Origin: Serpula lacrymans var. lacrymans S7.9
Lineage: Eukaryota > Basidiomycota > Agaricomycetes > Boletales > Serpulaceae
DNA: 64,000 nucleotides
NCBI RefSeq assembly: GCF_000218685.1
Contig: NW_006763290.1
Location: 2,260,792 to 2,324,791 of the forward strand
Direction: 5' to 3'
Shown one piece after another: positions 1 to 10,855 of the stretch. The notes below the pieces were generated by a model. It was given only the letters and a program-made list of their open reading frames with translations, searched no databases and was not told where the DNA came from. The position numbers were made by a program, and so were the translations under genes. Each line of letters begins with the position of its first letter. Positions within the stretch are counted from its first letter, which is position 1.

Positions 1-1793
1 AACTATGACTTGATCCTCGGGACTCCTTTTCTGTGGCTGCATCTTGTTATGGTGGGGTTTACCTCCTCCCACATTGTCCTTGGAAGTGATGTGGTTCTCC
101 CTTTATAGGGAAAAATGTGTTCCCAGCTCAAGCTGCATGGACCTGTCTGACGGAGGATGATATTGACCAGGGTTTAGCAGAACTTCGTGAGGATGCTTGC
201 CCCCTATGCACTAAAGCTAGTGAGACTGGCTTACCTCCTTTACAGGATATCAGTCGTTCGATTCCACTCAAAGATGAGAACAAAGTCTACCCTTGGCAAC
301 CGTCCAGATGCCCAGAGCCCCTGCAGGCTCAATGGTCCGAAAAGCGGGAAGCATATCTTGCCACAGGGAGATGGAACGTGACAAGTGCAGGCAACACAGT
401 ACCAATGCTCTTGATTCCAAAACCTGGCTCTGGAAAATAAATTACGGACAGTCATTGATTTACGGGAACAAAATAAGAATACTCGTAAGCTGTTTTCTCC
501 ACTGCCCAGTATGGAAGGAATCCTACACCGTGTGGCTAACAAGAAATACTGTTCTATCATAGACGGACAGGGTGCTTACAAGCAAATCAGGATTATTCCT
601 CAACATGTGGACCGCTCCACGGTGACCACACCTGACGGAAATATGGTCAGTTTAGTCATTCAAATTGGTGATTGTAATGCTCTGCAACTTACCAGGCTCT
701 CATGAACCACCTGTTCGGAAAATATATTGGAGTGGTCATGGATGTCTATCTTGACGACATTGTAGTCTATTCACACTCTTTGGACGAACATGTTTGACAC
801 ATCAAATTGATCCTGAGCATCCTAGACGAGCAAAAGCTGTATCTTAGCGAAAGTAAGCTCCACTCCCTTTGTAATGAGATGAAAATCCTTGGCTGGATTG
901 TTGACAATGCGGGCATTAGGATGGACCCAGATAAGGTGACCAGCGTGATGAATTGGAAAACCCCTACCAATAGAGACCTGTTACAGGGATTCCTTGGTTC
1001 AGTTGGTTACTTGGCAGATCATATATACAAAGTCAGAATACCAATGGGAGTCTTGTCTGCTGTTTCAGGTGATGCGGTGCCTTTCAAGTGGACTTTCACG
1101 GAACAACAAGCTTTTGAAACTATTAAGTGTTATGTAGTGGCCTGTCAAAAGCACTGTTGTGTCCCCTTGGTTTACACGGAGGCCAGCCCAACTATCTGGA
1201 TGATGACGGACGGATGCTTGAAGGGCGTCCCCGGGGTAGTAGCACAGGGTGCAGACTGGCGGACTGCTAGTATTGCGGCCTTTTACTCCACAAAGTTGAA
1301 TGCTGCCCAGCAGAAATACCTCGTACATGAGGTAGAACTCCTCGCAGGCGTTGAGACAATGCTCCGACATTGCGATATTCTACAGGGCGCCCAATTTGTG
1401 TGGCTAACCGATCACAAGGGCTTGATTCATTTTATAGGCCAGAAAAATCTGTCAGGGCGGCAAGCGCGTTGGATGGAGAAAATTGGTGAATTTAACTATG
1501 AAGTCCGGTACTTACCTGGTGTGGACAATGTTCTGCCAGATGCCTTGTCCCGCCTGTATTCATTTCATGCGCCAGGGACTGTATGGTCCAGAAGTGAATG
1601 TGTTCAGTACAATGTGGATGACAGTGTCCTGCCTAGCTTACCTTTGCACTTAATCAATGCTCCGGTTCTGGTAGGGTTGGAGGCTTTGGCCTCGGTGCCT
1701 CAAACCTGGGCTCGGGCCCGTGCAGAAGCAGCTCTGCAGACTGAACGGCCTGATGTGCCCGCCATTGTGACACTGCCAGCTCAGTCAGTTCAT
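1..1793 (+). pseudogene. Ty3/Gypsy pol relic, 5' part (protease end, reverse transcriptase, RNase H)
   Basis: Left half of an old Gypsy polyprotein, open at the window edge. Base 1 opens with a retropepsin C-terminus (Asp-Leu-Ile-Leu-Gly-Thr-Pro-Phe). Reverse transcriptase blocks follow in shifting frames: LRTVIDLREQN near 440-475, the DGQGAYKQIR region near 560-590, and the catalytic YLDD box at 747-758. The connection and RNase H domains lie in the open stretch 807-1793, with FVWLTDHKGLIHF near 1395-1435 and PGVDNVLPDALSRLYS near 1515-1562. A stop at 106-108, a frameshift near 440, a damaged stretch near 690-705 and a stop at 796-798 make it non-functional. The coding frame runs straight into the LTR at 1794, so the element was interrupted there. 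Its continuation is at 8259, but the integrase zinc finger and catalytic core are missing from both parts. It belongs to a different Gypsy family from the inserted element. Confidence 0.9.
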
Positions 1794-2207
1794 TGTTACG
1801 ATACACAATTTTTGGACCTTTAATTTTCATTCTCCTCTTTAACTTTATACTGTAGTTTTCACACCCTGTGCCATGCGGCATTTTCCTTTTTGTTCAAACT
1901 CCTCTTTCTTGCGCTGCACTGCCTTCCTTCTTATTTTAGCTACAAGTATCTCATACAGTGGAGCTGGTCACACGGGCTGTGCCCACGACATCATCAGCCA
2001 CTGCCTTCATCAACTGTATAGTATATATGTACAAACAAACCTGTAGTAGTATATATACCCCAATAGATCAAGGAGACTCCTCAGCGAGTCCTCCTGTTGT
2101 ATCCTCACAACTAACTTGTTGAAGCCTAAAGGGTAACCACTCCCTCATCATCATCTCTATAGCTTGTCTGAGTTGTGCGCCAGAGTAACAAACTCTTGGT
2201 TGTTACA
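1794..2207 (+). repeat. 5' LTR of the chromovirus (family A)
   Basis: Begins TGTTACGATACAC and ends GGTTGTTACA, so it has TG...CA ends with a short inverted repeat (TGTTAC/GTTACA). It matches the 3' LTR at 7845-8258 in length and order. It contains a TATATATA box at 2050-2057 and, about 30 bp downstream, the motif AGCGAGTCCT at 2083-2092, which is the predicted RNA start. Confidence 0.95.
2050..2057 (+). promoter_or_regulatory. TATA box of the family A LTR promoter
   Basis: TATATATA lies 33 bp before the AGCGAGTCCT motif, a normal TATA-to-start distance. The same TATA and start block is kept in most family A copies in the window, on either strand. The promoter role is inferred from position. 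Confidence 0.6.
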
Positions 2208-2703
2208 TTAGGACTCGCTCTTTCTACTCTCTTGCACATTGTGCAAACCCGGACCCCAGGGTTAAGGGGATAGTATTATTGTTTGGGAATATCCCGCATA
2301 GCAGATAGGTGCGCTCCTAGCAACAGCCTTGTGGTGGAGAAGAGACAATAATTTTGATGCACGGCCCCCAGTGTTAAGGGGAGTACTTAGCTCAGCAGTT
2401 GGTGTGGAACCACTGTTGATTAAAATTTACATATAAATCTTTCTCTTTCTCTTTCCTCTGACCAGGCCGGGCACTTGCCTCCACCAGTCTGGAGAAGGGT
2501 TGACAGCTTAACAAGCGGACCACCCCCTGACAACTGTTCGGACCAGGGTTTATTATGTTTACCTTTTATATACATTTTCAAATACTATAGTGTGGGTAGT
2601 CGGAGATTGAGATCCAATACTCAGCTGGGAAGAGGTAGATCCGCAGATAGCAAGCGGGGACCCCCAGTTACCTTTTTTACATTACCAAAGAGAACAAGTC
2701 GAC
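2208..2703 (+). other. Untranslated leader of the chromovirus
   Basis: Stretch between the 5' LTR and the gag start codon. It contains the primer site and pyrimidine-rich blocks but no convincing coding frame. It is closely matched on the minus strand by the leader of the second copy (about 61240-61763), which supports it as an integral part of the element. Confidence 0.7.
2210..2219 (+). other. Putative self-primer binding site of the chromovirus
   Basis: AGGACTCGCT starts two bases after the 5' LTR, where a primer binding site belongs, but it does not begin with the TGG expected for a tRNA 3' end. It is the exact reverse complement of AGCGAGTCCT at 2083-2092, the predicted 5' end of the element's own RNA. 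This arrangement is known from the self-priming Tf1/Tf2 elements of fission yeast. The second copy of the family keeps a shortened site (ACTCGCT on the minus strand near 61755-61761). Function is inferred. Confidence 0.65.
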
Positions 2704-3731
2704 ATGTCATCGCAAACTCCTGATGTCAATGCTCTGTTGCGTGCACAGATCTTGGCGTTAACTATGCAACTCGCCGAGCCCCAGGCAAACCCCCCTGCAG
2801 TAACCCCCTCCGTCGAGAAAAAGTTCAATAAGAAAGTTGAAGTCATTGCTGATCCTGGCGCCTTCGAAGGAGACAGAGCGAGATTTGCCGAATGGTGGAT
2901 TAAGCTCCAGATTTGGATCAAGGCAAACTGGGAGGTGTTTGCTGATAATTTGGAGGTAGCAACGGCAGTGCTATCTTGACTAAAAGGATCTGTGGCGGGT
3001 CAATATGCCCAATTTAGAATGCAGGAGTGCTACACCGCAGGAGTGTGGCCTGTCTGGAACAATCTCAAAGTTGAGATCAAAAAATATTTTAAACCGCAAG
3101 CTGAGCGTGACTGGGCTCGCCAAATAATCTGTTCCTTCAAACAGGGAAACATGAGGACGGATGACTATGTTACCCGGTTCCTGGCCCTCTCCATCCAAGG
3201 AGGGCTTGGAAATGAACATGCAGTAGAACTGCTGGAACACAATTTGAACCCCCGCATTGCGTAACAAATCTATCTGCAGGATACCAGAAACGGGAACTTG
3301 GCCCTGGCAGCTGAGGAAGTATGATGAGTCGGTAGAGCCATGGAGCTCTATGCTATGCATCAAGGTGGCGGGTCCACCACCAAAAATAACTTTTTCCAGA
3401 GGAGCCCTGGGTCATCAAACCAAAAACACAATCACTCTCATGGGTTCAAGCCGTTCAGGCTGCAACCAGGGCAGGGAGCCCCTATAGATATTGGCACGGT
3501 CCAGGGAGGACAGATGCACAGATTCAAGGGCAGCTGCTACAATTGCGGTCAAGAGGGACGCATTTCCCGAGACTGTAGAAATGGGGCGCAGGCCACCCAA
3601 CAAAAAAATAATAAAGGGCGCACAATTGGCTCAATGCTCTGGCCGGCCATTCGTACGACAAAATCCAAGCCTTCTTCTACGACCAACAGGTCGCTCAAAT
3701 GAAGACTCAGGGAAAAGAGTTCGAAGCTTAG
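2704..3731 (+). pseudogene. gag of the chromovirus (broken)
   Basis: Capsid-like Gag from ATG 2704 to the TAG at 3729-3731, which is also the end seen in the minus-strand copy. The retrotransposon gag core is readable around EVIADPGAFEGDRARFAEWW and the TDDYVTRFLALSIQGG region. A zinc knuckle CYNCGQEGRISRDC lies near 3526-3567; the expected His of the C-x2-C-x4-H-x4-C finger is Arg. Breaks are a TGA at 2977-2979 (the second copy has an Arg codon there, so CGA to TGA), a TAA at 3262-3264 and a frame change near 3320. The role would be to form the virus-like particle and package RNA. Confidence 0.85.
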
Positions 3732-6700
3732 TTCACTTGGGTGCCTTTGCTCCTATGAACAATGAAGTAAACCACAACAAGGTAGCCCCTGCTCCGGGGT
3801 GTTGCACGAGCAATAAAGGAAAGACGGGGGTGGCTCCCCAATTTGTAAATAAATTTCTAAATTTGTTATCAGAAGTATGTACTTGTATAAAGCACTGTGA
3901 TTGTAAGATTTATGATACTACCGCTGCACCAGTATCTCCCTTGGAGCATGGCCCCGGCGAGACAAACACTAGGGTGCTTGATTCTGGTAAAAATAAAAAT
4001 AAAAACATAAGCAATATTAAAGAAGAAAAACATGTTTCTCTCAATTCATCTTCCTCTTTGGAGCCACCCTTCCCCAAAATCCCAAGGTGTGTGTTGATGC
4101 ACACATATTTATTCCAAAAGGAGATCTGTTTAGACATTGGCGTGGAAAACCTTGCCCGAGGCATAGTACACCCAACCAGCGCACTGCTTGATTCAGGCGC
4201 TAACGGCATCTTCATAGATCAGGTCTGGGCGGAGCCAATTGGACTCCCCCTTACAAAATTAGATGTATCTATTCCCGTCTATAACATTGATGGTACGCTT
4301 AACGTGGGTGGCTGCATTACGCACAAATGTTCTTTTGTTGTTGAGTACTAAGGACACAGAGAACGAGTCATCGCCGAAGCTACCCAACTAGGGAAGATTA
4401 ATTTAATCTCAGGCTGGACCTGGCTATTTAAACACAATCCCAAGATCAACTGGCAGACAGGGGTTGTCACATTGTCACGTTGTCCTCAGGAGTGTAAAAA
4501 CTTGGGTAAACCGAGTCGCGTCTGTCAAACTGAGCATCTTGAAAAGATAAATGCTGGTCACATTTATGAGCTCAGATCTCTAGAAAAGATTGACAATGAC
4601 AATGACAAGGTAAAACCTGAGAAAGAGATTAAGAGGCTGGTACCTCCCAAGTATCATGACTTCTGGAAAGTCTTTTCAAAACATAAGTCAGAGTGCTTCC
4701 CAGAGGCTAAGCCTTGGGACCATGCTATAGATTTATAGGACACCTTCAAACCGAGAAAAGGACACATGATACCACTTTCTGCTCCAGAAAGAGATGAGGT
4801 GTCAAGTTTCATAGATGAACAGCTTAGGAAGGGTTATATCAGACCTTCCAAAAGCCCTATGATGTCCCCGGTGTTCTTCATTCCTAAAAAGAATGGTAAG
4901 AAGTGTATGATTATGGACTATTGTTACTTGAATGAGTACACGGTTAAGAATGCTTATCCGCTGCCTTTGATCAGTCAGCTAGTAGACAAATTGGCTGGTG
5001 CCAAGATCTTGACAAAGATGGATCTTAGATGGGGGTACAATAATGTTAGTTTTGGTGATTCTGCACCTAGTTGTGCTATCTATTTTCCCTTCTTTCTAAA
5101 TCACTTTCCTCCTTATTCTTTTTTGCTCTATTGTTCAGTATTCACTGAGCATTCTATAATTTTGCCTTTGTGGCTGATTTGTTTACCTTTCTTTACAAAA
5201 CTTCGGACTAGTATTGCAGAGTCCAGTATTCCTATTCTTTAGTTACTCATACTGGACTCTAGTTCTGTCCCTGTTAGCTGTCAGCAAGTGGCTAGACACT
5301 TCCCAGAAGTTCTCAATTGAACAAATAACGTACAAATCAAAGAAGAAGATGCTTGGAAGGCCGTGTTCACGTGCCACCGAGGATCATTTGAGCCCCTTGT
5401 CATGTTCTTTGGGTTGACCTATTCACCGGTGACCTTCCAGAGCATGATGAACAAGATCTTTGCGGATATGGAGAACTGTATTGTCATTTACATTGACGAT
5501 TTATTAATATTCACGAAGTCGGATAATGAGGCTGAGCATGACAGGATCATGCAAGAAGTCCTTCGACGCTTACAGGAACGAGACCTATTTGTCAAACCCG
5601 AAAAATGTAATTTTAAATTAAAGGAAGTAGACTTCCTTGGTATGATAATAGGCCAGAATAGAATCAGGATGGACCTTCCTTGGCTTAGGCAACTTCTACC
5701 GAAGATTTGTTGAAAACTTGGCAAAAATAACGAGACCGTTGAACGATCTCACTAAAAAGGACATTGTTTGGCATTGGGGCGCCAAAGAACAAGAAGGTTT
5801 TGATAAGCTTAAACAGGCATTTACAACAGCGCCCATATTAACATTTCCAAAATTAGACAAAGAGTTCCGGCTAGAAACCTACTCTTCTGATTTTGCTACT
5901 GGGGCTGTTTTGTCAATTAAATGCCCTGACAATCTTTGGAGGCCTTGTGCCTATTTATCACATAGTTTGTTGCCTACAGAGCGCAACTATCAAATCTATG
6001 ATAAGGAGATGCTGGCCATCATTAGAGCTCTAGAGCACTGGCGGCACTACTTAGAAGGTGCTAGGCACCAATTTGAAATTTGGACCGATCATAAGAATCT
6101 GGAGTATTCTATGACGGCCCGAGATTTGAACCGGAGACAGGCCCGCTATGATGTATACTTGTCTAGGTTTGATTATAAATTAATTCATAAACCTAGAACT
6201 TTGATGGGGAAAGCGGACACTTTGTCCAGAAGAGAGGATCATGCCAACAGCATAGAAGATAACAACAAAGGTGTCACCCTGATAGACCAATCAAGGGTTG
6301 CCAATGTTAGAATCGGGCAGGATTCTGATCTTCTGGAAGTCTCCAAGAAAGACATCTCCTCAAAAGAGAAAGTGTGTCTTGATGGCAATGAGAACTATTT
6401 ATGGAAAGACGGGCTCTTCCATTTTAAAGACAAAATCTATGTGCCTGAGTCCGCAAGGATCAAGGCAATAGATAGACATCACGACACTCCAGTGGCTGGG
6501 CACCCTGGGTGGCAACAAACAATGGAGTTGATCTCCAAAAACTACATGTGGCCTGGCATGGTCAAAGACGTACAGGAATATGTAAAATCCTGTCTGAGAT
6601 GTGCCATGGCAAAGAATTCTCATCAACCGCCGGCCGGTAAACTTTTGCCGAATCCGATACCAGCTGGTCCCTGGCAGGATATATCGGTTGATTTCACGAC

Positions 6701-7833
6701 GGATCTGCCCGAGTCAAATGGGTATGATTCAGTAATGGTGGTAGTGGATCGCTTCTCCAAAGAAGTAGTATTCATACCTACCAATAAAACCATTACCGCC
6801 GCTGGTACGGCATATTTATTTAAAGATTTTGTATGGTCTATCCATGGGTTACCAGAAACGGTTATCTCCGACAGAGGACCTCAATTCGCTAGCGAATTTA
6901 TGAAAGAATTATGCCGGATGCTAGGCATCAAACCTAAATTATCAATGGTGTTCCATCCGCAGACTGATGGACAAATGGAGAGACTCAACCAGGAGTTGAA
7001 ACAATATCTCCGTATATTTATTAATGACAGACAGACAGATTGGGCCAAGTGGCTAAAGATAGCCCAGTTCTCATATAATATTAAACAGTCGTTGGCTACA
7101 GGAAAGGCACCATTCGAGGTTACTAGATTGTACCTCCCCAGAATGGGTGTAGAACCTGGCAAGAGCAAAAACGAGGCTGCTGGGAACTTGGCAAAAGACA
7201 TGTCCATCTTAGATGAAACGCGCAAGGCGCTATTCAAAGCTGCAGAGCAGATGAAAGACAGGGCAGAGTGTAGACGCTCTAAGGCCCCTGACTACAAGGT
7301 CAGCGACCTGGTCTGGTTAGATACCAACCACTTAAAATTGAAAGATCGGCAGTCTAGAAAACTGACCGAAAAGTGGATTGGTCCTTACCGGATTAAGGAA
7401 GTCAAACCCAATGCAGTGGAGCTGGAACTCCCAAAATGAATGATGGTAGTACCCACGGTCAATATTAGCCATGTGAAACCCTACAAAGGACTGCTGCACG
7501 GACAGCGTAGGCCGGCCCGGACTGGTTGTAGTCACCCAGGAAGGTGAAGAAGAGGTTGAGGTCGAACAAGTGGTGGATGCATGCTTGAAGCATGGAAAAT
7601 TAGAGTTTCTAGTCCTATGGAAGGGCTATGGAGACGAGGACAGAATGTGGGAACCAGAAGCCCATCTGGACAATTCCCGCGATGCTGTTTGCAAATTTTA
7701 TTCTAAGAATCCCTCGGCTCCTAGGAATCTTAGAGGCATGGATTTGAACCTTTTTAATTCCCTTTTTCGACCTATGCCCGAAAATTTAACAACTACCTCC
7801 AGTATTTGGTCGAGCCTGGATGTTGAGCCTTAG
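3732..7833 (+). pseudogene. pol of the chromovirus: protease, RT, RNase H, integrase, chromodomain (broken)
   Basis: Domains in order: aspartic protease with active site LLDSGANGIFID near 4184-4220; reverse transcriptase from about 4700, with [11 protein letters not shown] near 5013-5043 and YIDD near 5490-5501; RNase H near 5860-6240 (TDHKN present, but the first catalytic Asp position reads Tyr in LETYSSDF); integrase zinc finger with C-x2-C (SCLRC) near 6590-6604; integrase core with VDF, ISDRGPQF near 6870 and the Glu of GQMERLNQ near 6970-6990; and a chromodomain near 7560-7720 (LVLWKGYGDEDRMWEPE). Damage: stops at 4349-4351 and 4736-4738, a solo LTR at 5044-5323, and a deletion of about 20 codons with a frameshift near 5670. 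The stretch 5718-7439 is one open frame of 573 codons. The chromodomain suggests targeting to modified chromatin. Confidence 0.92.
5044..5323 (+). repeat. Solo LTR, family B, inside the chromovirus reverse transcriptase
   Basis: 280-bp insertion beginning TGTTAGTTTTGGTG and ending TTGAACA, flanked by the direct repeat AATAA (5039-5043 and 5324-5328). Removing it and one AATAA restores the RT reading frame exactly, so the boundaries are certain. Related copies are at 23454-24155, 38703-39022 and 47864-48184. It holds a 12-bp inverted repeat, AGAGTCCAGTAT with its complement. No coding capacity. Confidence 0.93.
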
Positions 7834-7844
7834 GAGGGGGGTAG
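7832..7844 (+). other. Polypurine tract of the chromovirus
   Basis: AGGAGGGGGGTAG immediately precedes the 3' LTR, the expected place for the plus-strand DNA primer of an LTR retrotransposon. Confidence 0.8.
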
Positions 7845-8258
7845 TGTTACGATACACAATTTTTGGACCTTTAATTTTCATTCTCCTCTTTAACTTTACA
7901 CTGTAGTTTTCACACCCTGTGCCATGCGGCACTTTCCTTTTTGCTCAAACTCCTCTTTCTTGCGCTGCGCTGCCTTCCTTCTTATTTTAGCCACAAGTAT
8001 CTCACACAGTGGAGCTGGTCACATGGGCCGTGCCCACAACATCATCAGCCACTGCCTCTATCAACTATACAGTACATATGTACAAACAAACCTGTAGTAG
8101 TATATATACCCCAATAGATCAAGGAGACTCCTCAGCGAGTCCTCCTGTTGTATCCTCACAACTAACTTGTTGAAGCCTAAAGGGTAACCACTCCCTCATC
8201 ATTCTCTCTATAGCTTGTCTGAGTTGTACGCCAGAGTAACAAACTCTTTGTTGTTACA
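7845..8258 (+). repeat. 3' LTR of the chromovirus (family A)
   Basis: 414 bp, beginning TGTTACGATACAC and ending TTGTTGTTACA. It differs from the 5' LTR at about 18 sites by eye, 16 of them transitions. The TATA box and the AGCGAGTCCT start motif are unchanged. Confidence 0.95.
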
Positions 8259-9423
8259 TCTATATTGGAAGCGCAAATCAAGCAAACCCGTAATGCTAAC
8301 CAGAAACATTAGATTAGTCTGTTCGTCAAGGGTGAATTAGCTTACATTTTGACAAAGAACATCTCATTTCCGAAGGGCCTAGCTCGCAAATTGATCCCTA
8401 AGTTTATAGGGCCATATCGCCTACTTCGGGACTTTAAGAATAATTCGTTTGAAGTGGACTTGCCGCCGAGCATGAAGCAACAGGGCATCCACCCGGTCTT
8501 CCACTCTTCTTTAATGAGAGTACATGTGATGATTGCTTGTTCCCTGGACGGCTGGACTCACAACTGGGTGAACATAATGCTAGCGAAGGCCAATGGGCCA
8601 CTGATAAAATCACTCACCACAAAGGGAGTCGGGAGAATGTGGTCTTCAAGGTATTGTGGAAAGCTGGAAACATCACTTGGATGCCCTTTGAGATGATAGA
8701 ATCATTTGGGGTGCTGGAAGAATATCTTAATGCAGTTGGCGTTGAAAATATCGGCCAACTTACCGATTCTGCCGATAACCAAGGTCCCCCAGATGATCCC
8801 CAAATTACGCTAAGCACGGTGCATATGGGCCTCGCTAGCGATCTTGAACATAAAAACTTACAACTCTTGCCTCCTCTTCGCTCAAGATCACCGCTCAAGC
8901 TCCCACTGTCTTTATTCACCGTCACCCACTACCCAGAAATGTTGCTTCCTGAACTTGAGTACCTGCACCACCTGAAGAACAGGCACTTTTTGTTAATTGA
9001 CCCCAATGATCCTAAACAAGAACTTACTGTCCACTCATGACAAATCCGCTCCTTTGTCACCTATAACTTAATTCTTTGATCATCCCGGTCTCGTACTCAT
9101 GGCCAATCCCCTCAGGGTTATGACACCTTCGCGGTGATCTTCAATCATGACCCGTTGGCCTCGGGACAATTCGCCACCCTTGGCGCAGATGGAATGGTCC
9201 ATACTTCGGGCCCCTCCATAACTGCCAATAGTATCATTGGCAAGGAGCCGGAAGAGGGCAGCCCCCTTTTATCACAAGGTAGTGGCCTAGTTAATAACGA
9301 GGACAGGCACACTATGGATTATGTAGTGCTTAATGAGCTGAGGAGGTTGAAGAAACACAGCGAGAAGAGGACCCAGTCTATCACTGGAAGGATTAGGAAA
9401 AGGACGGAGATGGAAGAGTATTA
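8259..9423 (+). pseudogene. Ty3/Gypsy pol relic, 3' part (integrase C-terminus and tail)
   Basis: Continuation of the element seen at 1-1793. Readable blocks are KGLARKLIPKFIGPYRLL near 8374-8427, the DLPPSMKQQGIHPVFHSSLM region near 8459-8515, and LFPGRLDSQLG near 8539-8571 in another frame. A chromodomain-like stretch (FKVLWKAGNITWMPFEM) lies near 8645-8695, followed by a long tail with LLIDPNDPKQELTVH near 8990-9035 and a last open stretch to the stop at 9421-9423. Frameshifts occur near 8265-8345 and 8530, and a stop lies at 9038-9040. The integrase catalytic core that should precede this part is absent from the window. Confidence 0.82.
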
Positions 9424-9767
9424 GACAAATGTACCCACCAAACAGAGACACCTCAACCACTCACGAATCAAAAGCGGTGTGACTCGAGCTACGGAGGTGG
9501 AACGAGCCACCTACCACCCTGACTCACTCGACAACTCACCCCTCCTCCATCAACCGATGACCATTGACCCCCAGTGAAATCTGTTGTTGTCTGTCGCTGG
9601 TACCTCCTCTACCCACCCATCAAACCAGCTCCATCAGGATCTCGACAATGATGACTCAGATTTATTCCCAAGTGCTGAGAGCATGATGGGATTGCCAGAA
9701 CCTAAGGGGAAGGGCAAGCAGTGTCAGTGAGGTTGTAGAACTTGAGAACAAGTCCTGGTGGGGGGAA
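9424..9767 (+). other. 3' non-coding tail of the outer Gypsy element with polypurine tract
   Basis: No coding frame is evident. The stretch ends with a purine run, GTGGGGGGAA, at 9758-9767 directly before TGTAGCC, the layout expected of a polypurine tract followed by a 3' LTR. Confidence 0.5.
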
Positions 9768-10855
9768 TGTAGCCTCTCGGACATCACCGCAAAATTTACC
9801 ATCTTTTGTTTGACCATTTTCTCGTTCTTCGCCATGCGTTGAATACCCCACTCCTTCGAGCCACTTGTCACACCATTTGTTTACCTATGTTTGTTCTAGT
9901 GAAGTTTTTGTAGTATAAGGGACCTGTGTGTTGAAGGAAGGGAGACACGTTGAAATACAGAGACTTTACAACAGTGAACACTCTGTGTAAAACGTTCCCA
10001 CAACCTTTGGGGTAAAAGCCACACTTTTGCCACACTTCATCATTATATCCATTTCTCCAGATGCTTTGAGGCCCCAATCAGCTCAGTAAGTATCTGGCAT
10101 TGTAGGGGCCTACCTATTGACGTTTCCTAGAAAGATATTGCAATATTCACAGCACGAGATCTATCCAAATATGGCCATCTTTCCCTCAAAATTCACACTT
10201 CTAGAGTTCAAGAGCGTAGTGCCAGGTCTGTCGTTGTTGCTACAGATAAGCTATTCACTGAATTCTTTCACAGTTATATTCTCTATACTCTATTCTACAT
10301 CTGACAATTTTCTAGCTACCTGTACAGTGATTGTTGAGCCTCTGGAGGCCCAAGTGCATATCTCTTACCGGTTGCATCCAGTGTCCAACAATAGTACATT
10401 GACTAAATTAAATATTCTGACTGCTCTTCAATAACAATGAAATTTTCATGAAAATTCAATGTTTTGATTAGTATTTAGGTGAAGTTGCTCAACATTCTTT
10501 CTTTCATGTAATCAAAATGCTGATGCGAAATTTAATGTTTTATTTGTAATTTTCCATATGTGAGGTGTAACCACTAGCACGGTTTTTCTGTCTTGCAGAC
10601 TGTTCTAGTTTATGATGATGATTGAGGTGCTCAACCAAATGATTACCACCTGTTTTCAGGACTACAGTGGACGAGTAAACTAGGTATATACAACTGCTAG
10701 AATGTAGTTTTTTCTTGTTGCAATCAAAGGATAAACAAGTGTTGTTTGTACTTTGGCCTGCCCCTCAGCAGTTTGATTTGCAATCAACTAGTAGCCGGCG
10801 CCAATTCCATCCAAAATACACGCGAGACTTACGTTTCCAGAGCCAAGAAAACGCA
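9768..10855 (+). other. Presumed 3' LTR of the outer Gypsy element, then 5' flank of the next gene
   Basis: Starts TGTAGCCTCTCGGAC right after a polypurine tract, so an LTR probably begins here. Its right end was not found: no matching GGCTACA is visible, and no second copy exists in the window for comparison. From about 10440 the DNA is AT-rich and probably upstream sequence of the gene at 10856. The 105-codon open stretch at 10117-10434 has no recognisable features. Confidence 0.35.

Larger units (their letters stand above)
1794..8258 (+). mobile_element. Full-length chromodomain Ty3/Gypsy retrotransposon (chromovirus), decayed
   Basis: Complete LTR-to-LTR element: 414-bp LTRs at 1794-2207 and 7845-8258, a primer site directly after the 5' LTR, a roughly 490-bp leader, gag, pol, a C-terminal chromodomain, and a polypurine tract at 7832-7844. 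By eye the two LTRs differ at about 18 positions, nearly all transitions. The flanking pentamers are TTCAT on the left and TCTAT on the right, so no proper target duplication is visible. The reading frames carry several stops, a 280-bp solo LTR inside the reverse transcriptase and a small deletion near 5670. The element is therefore inactive but structurally whole. It defines LTR family A of this window. Confidence 0.93.

Noticed and set aside
10117..10434. 105-codon frame upstream of the 1091-aa gene
   Set aside because: No domain, no codon-bias support, and it lies in probable LTR or flanking DNA.
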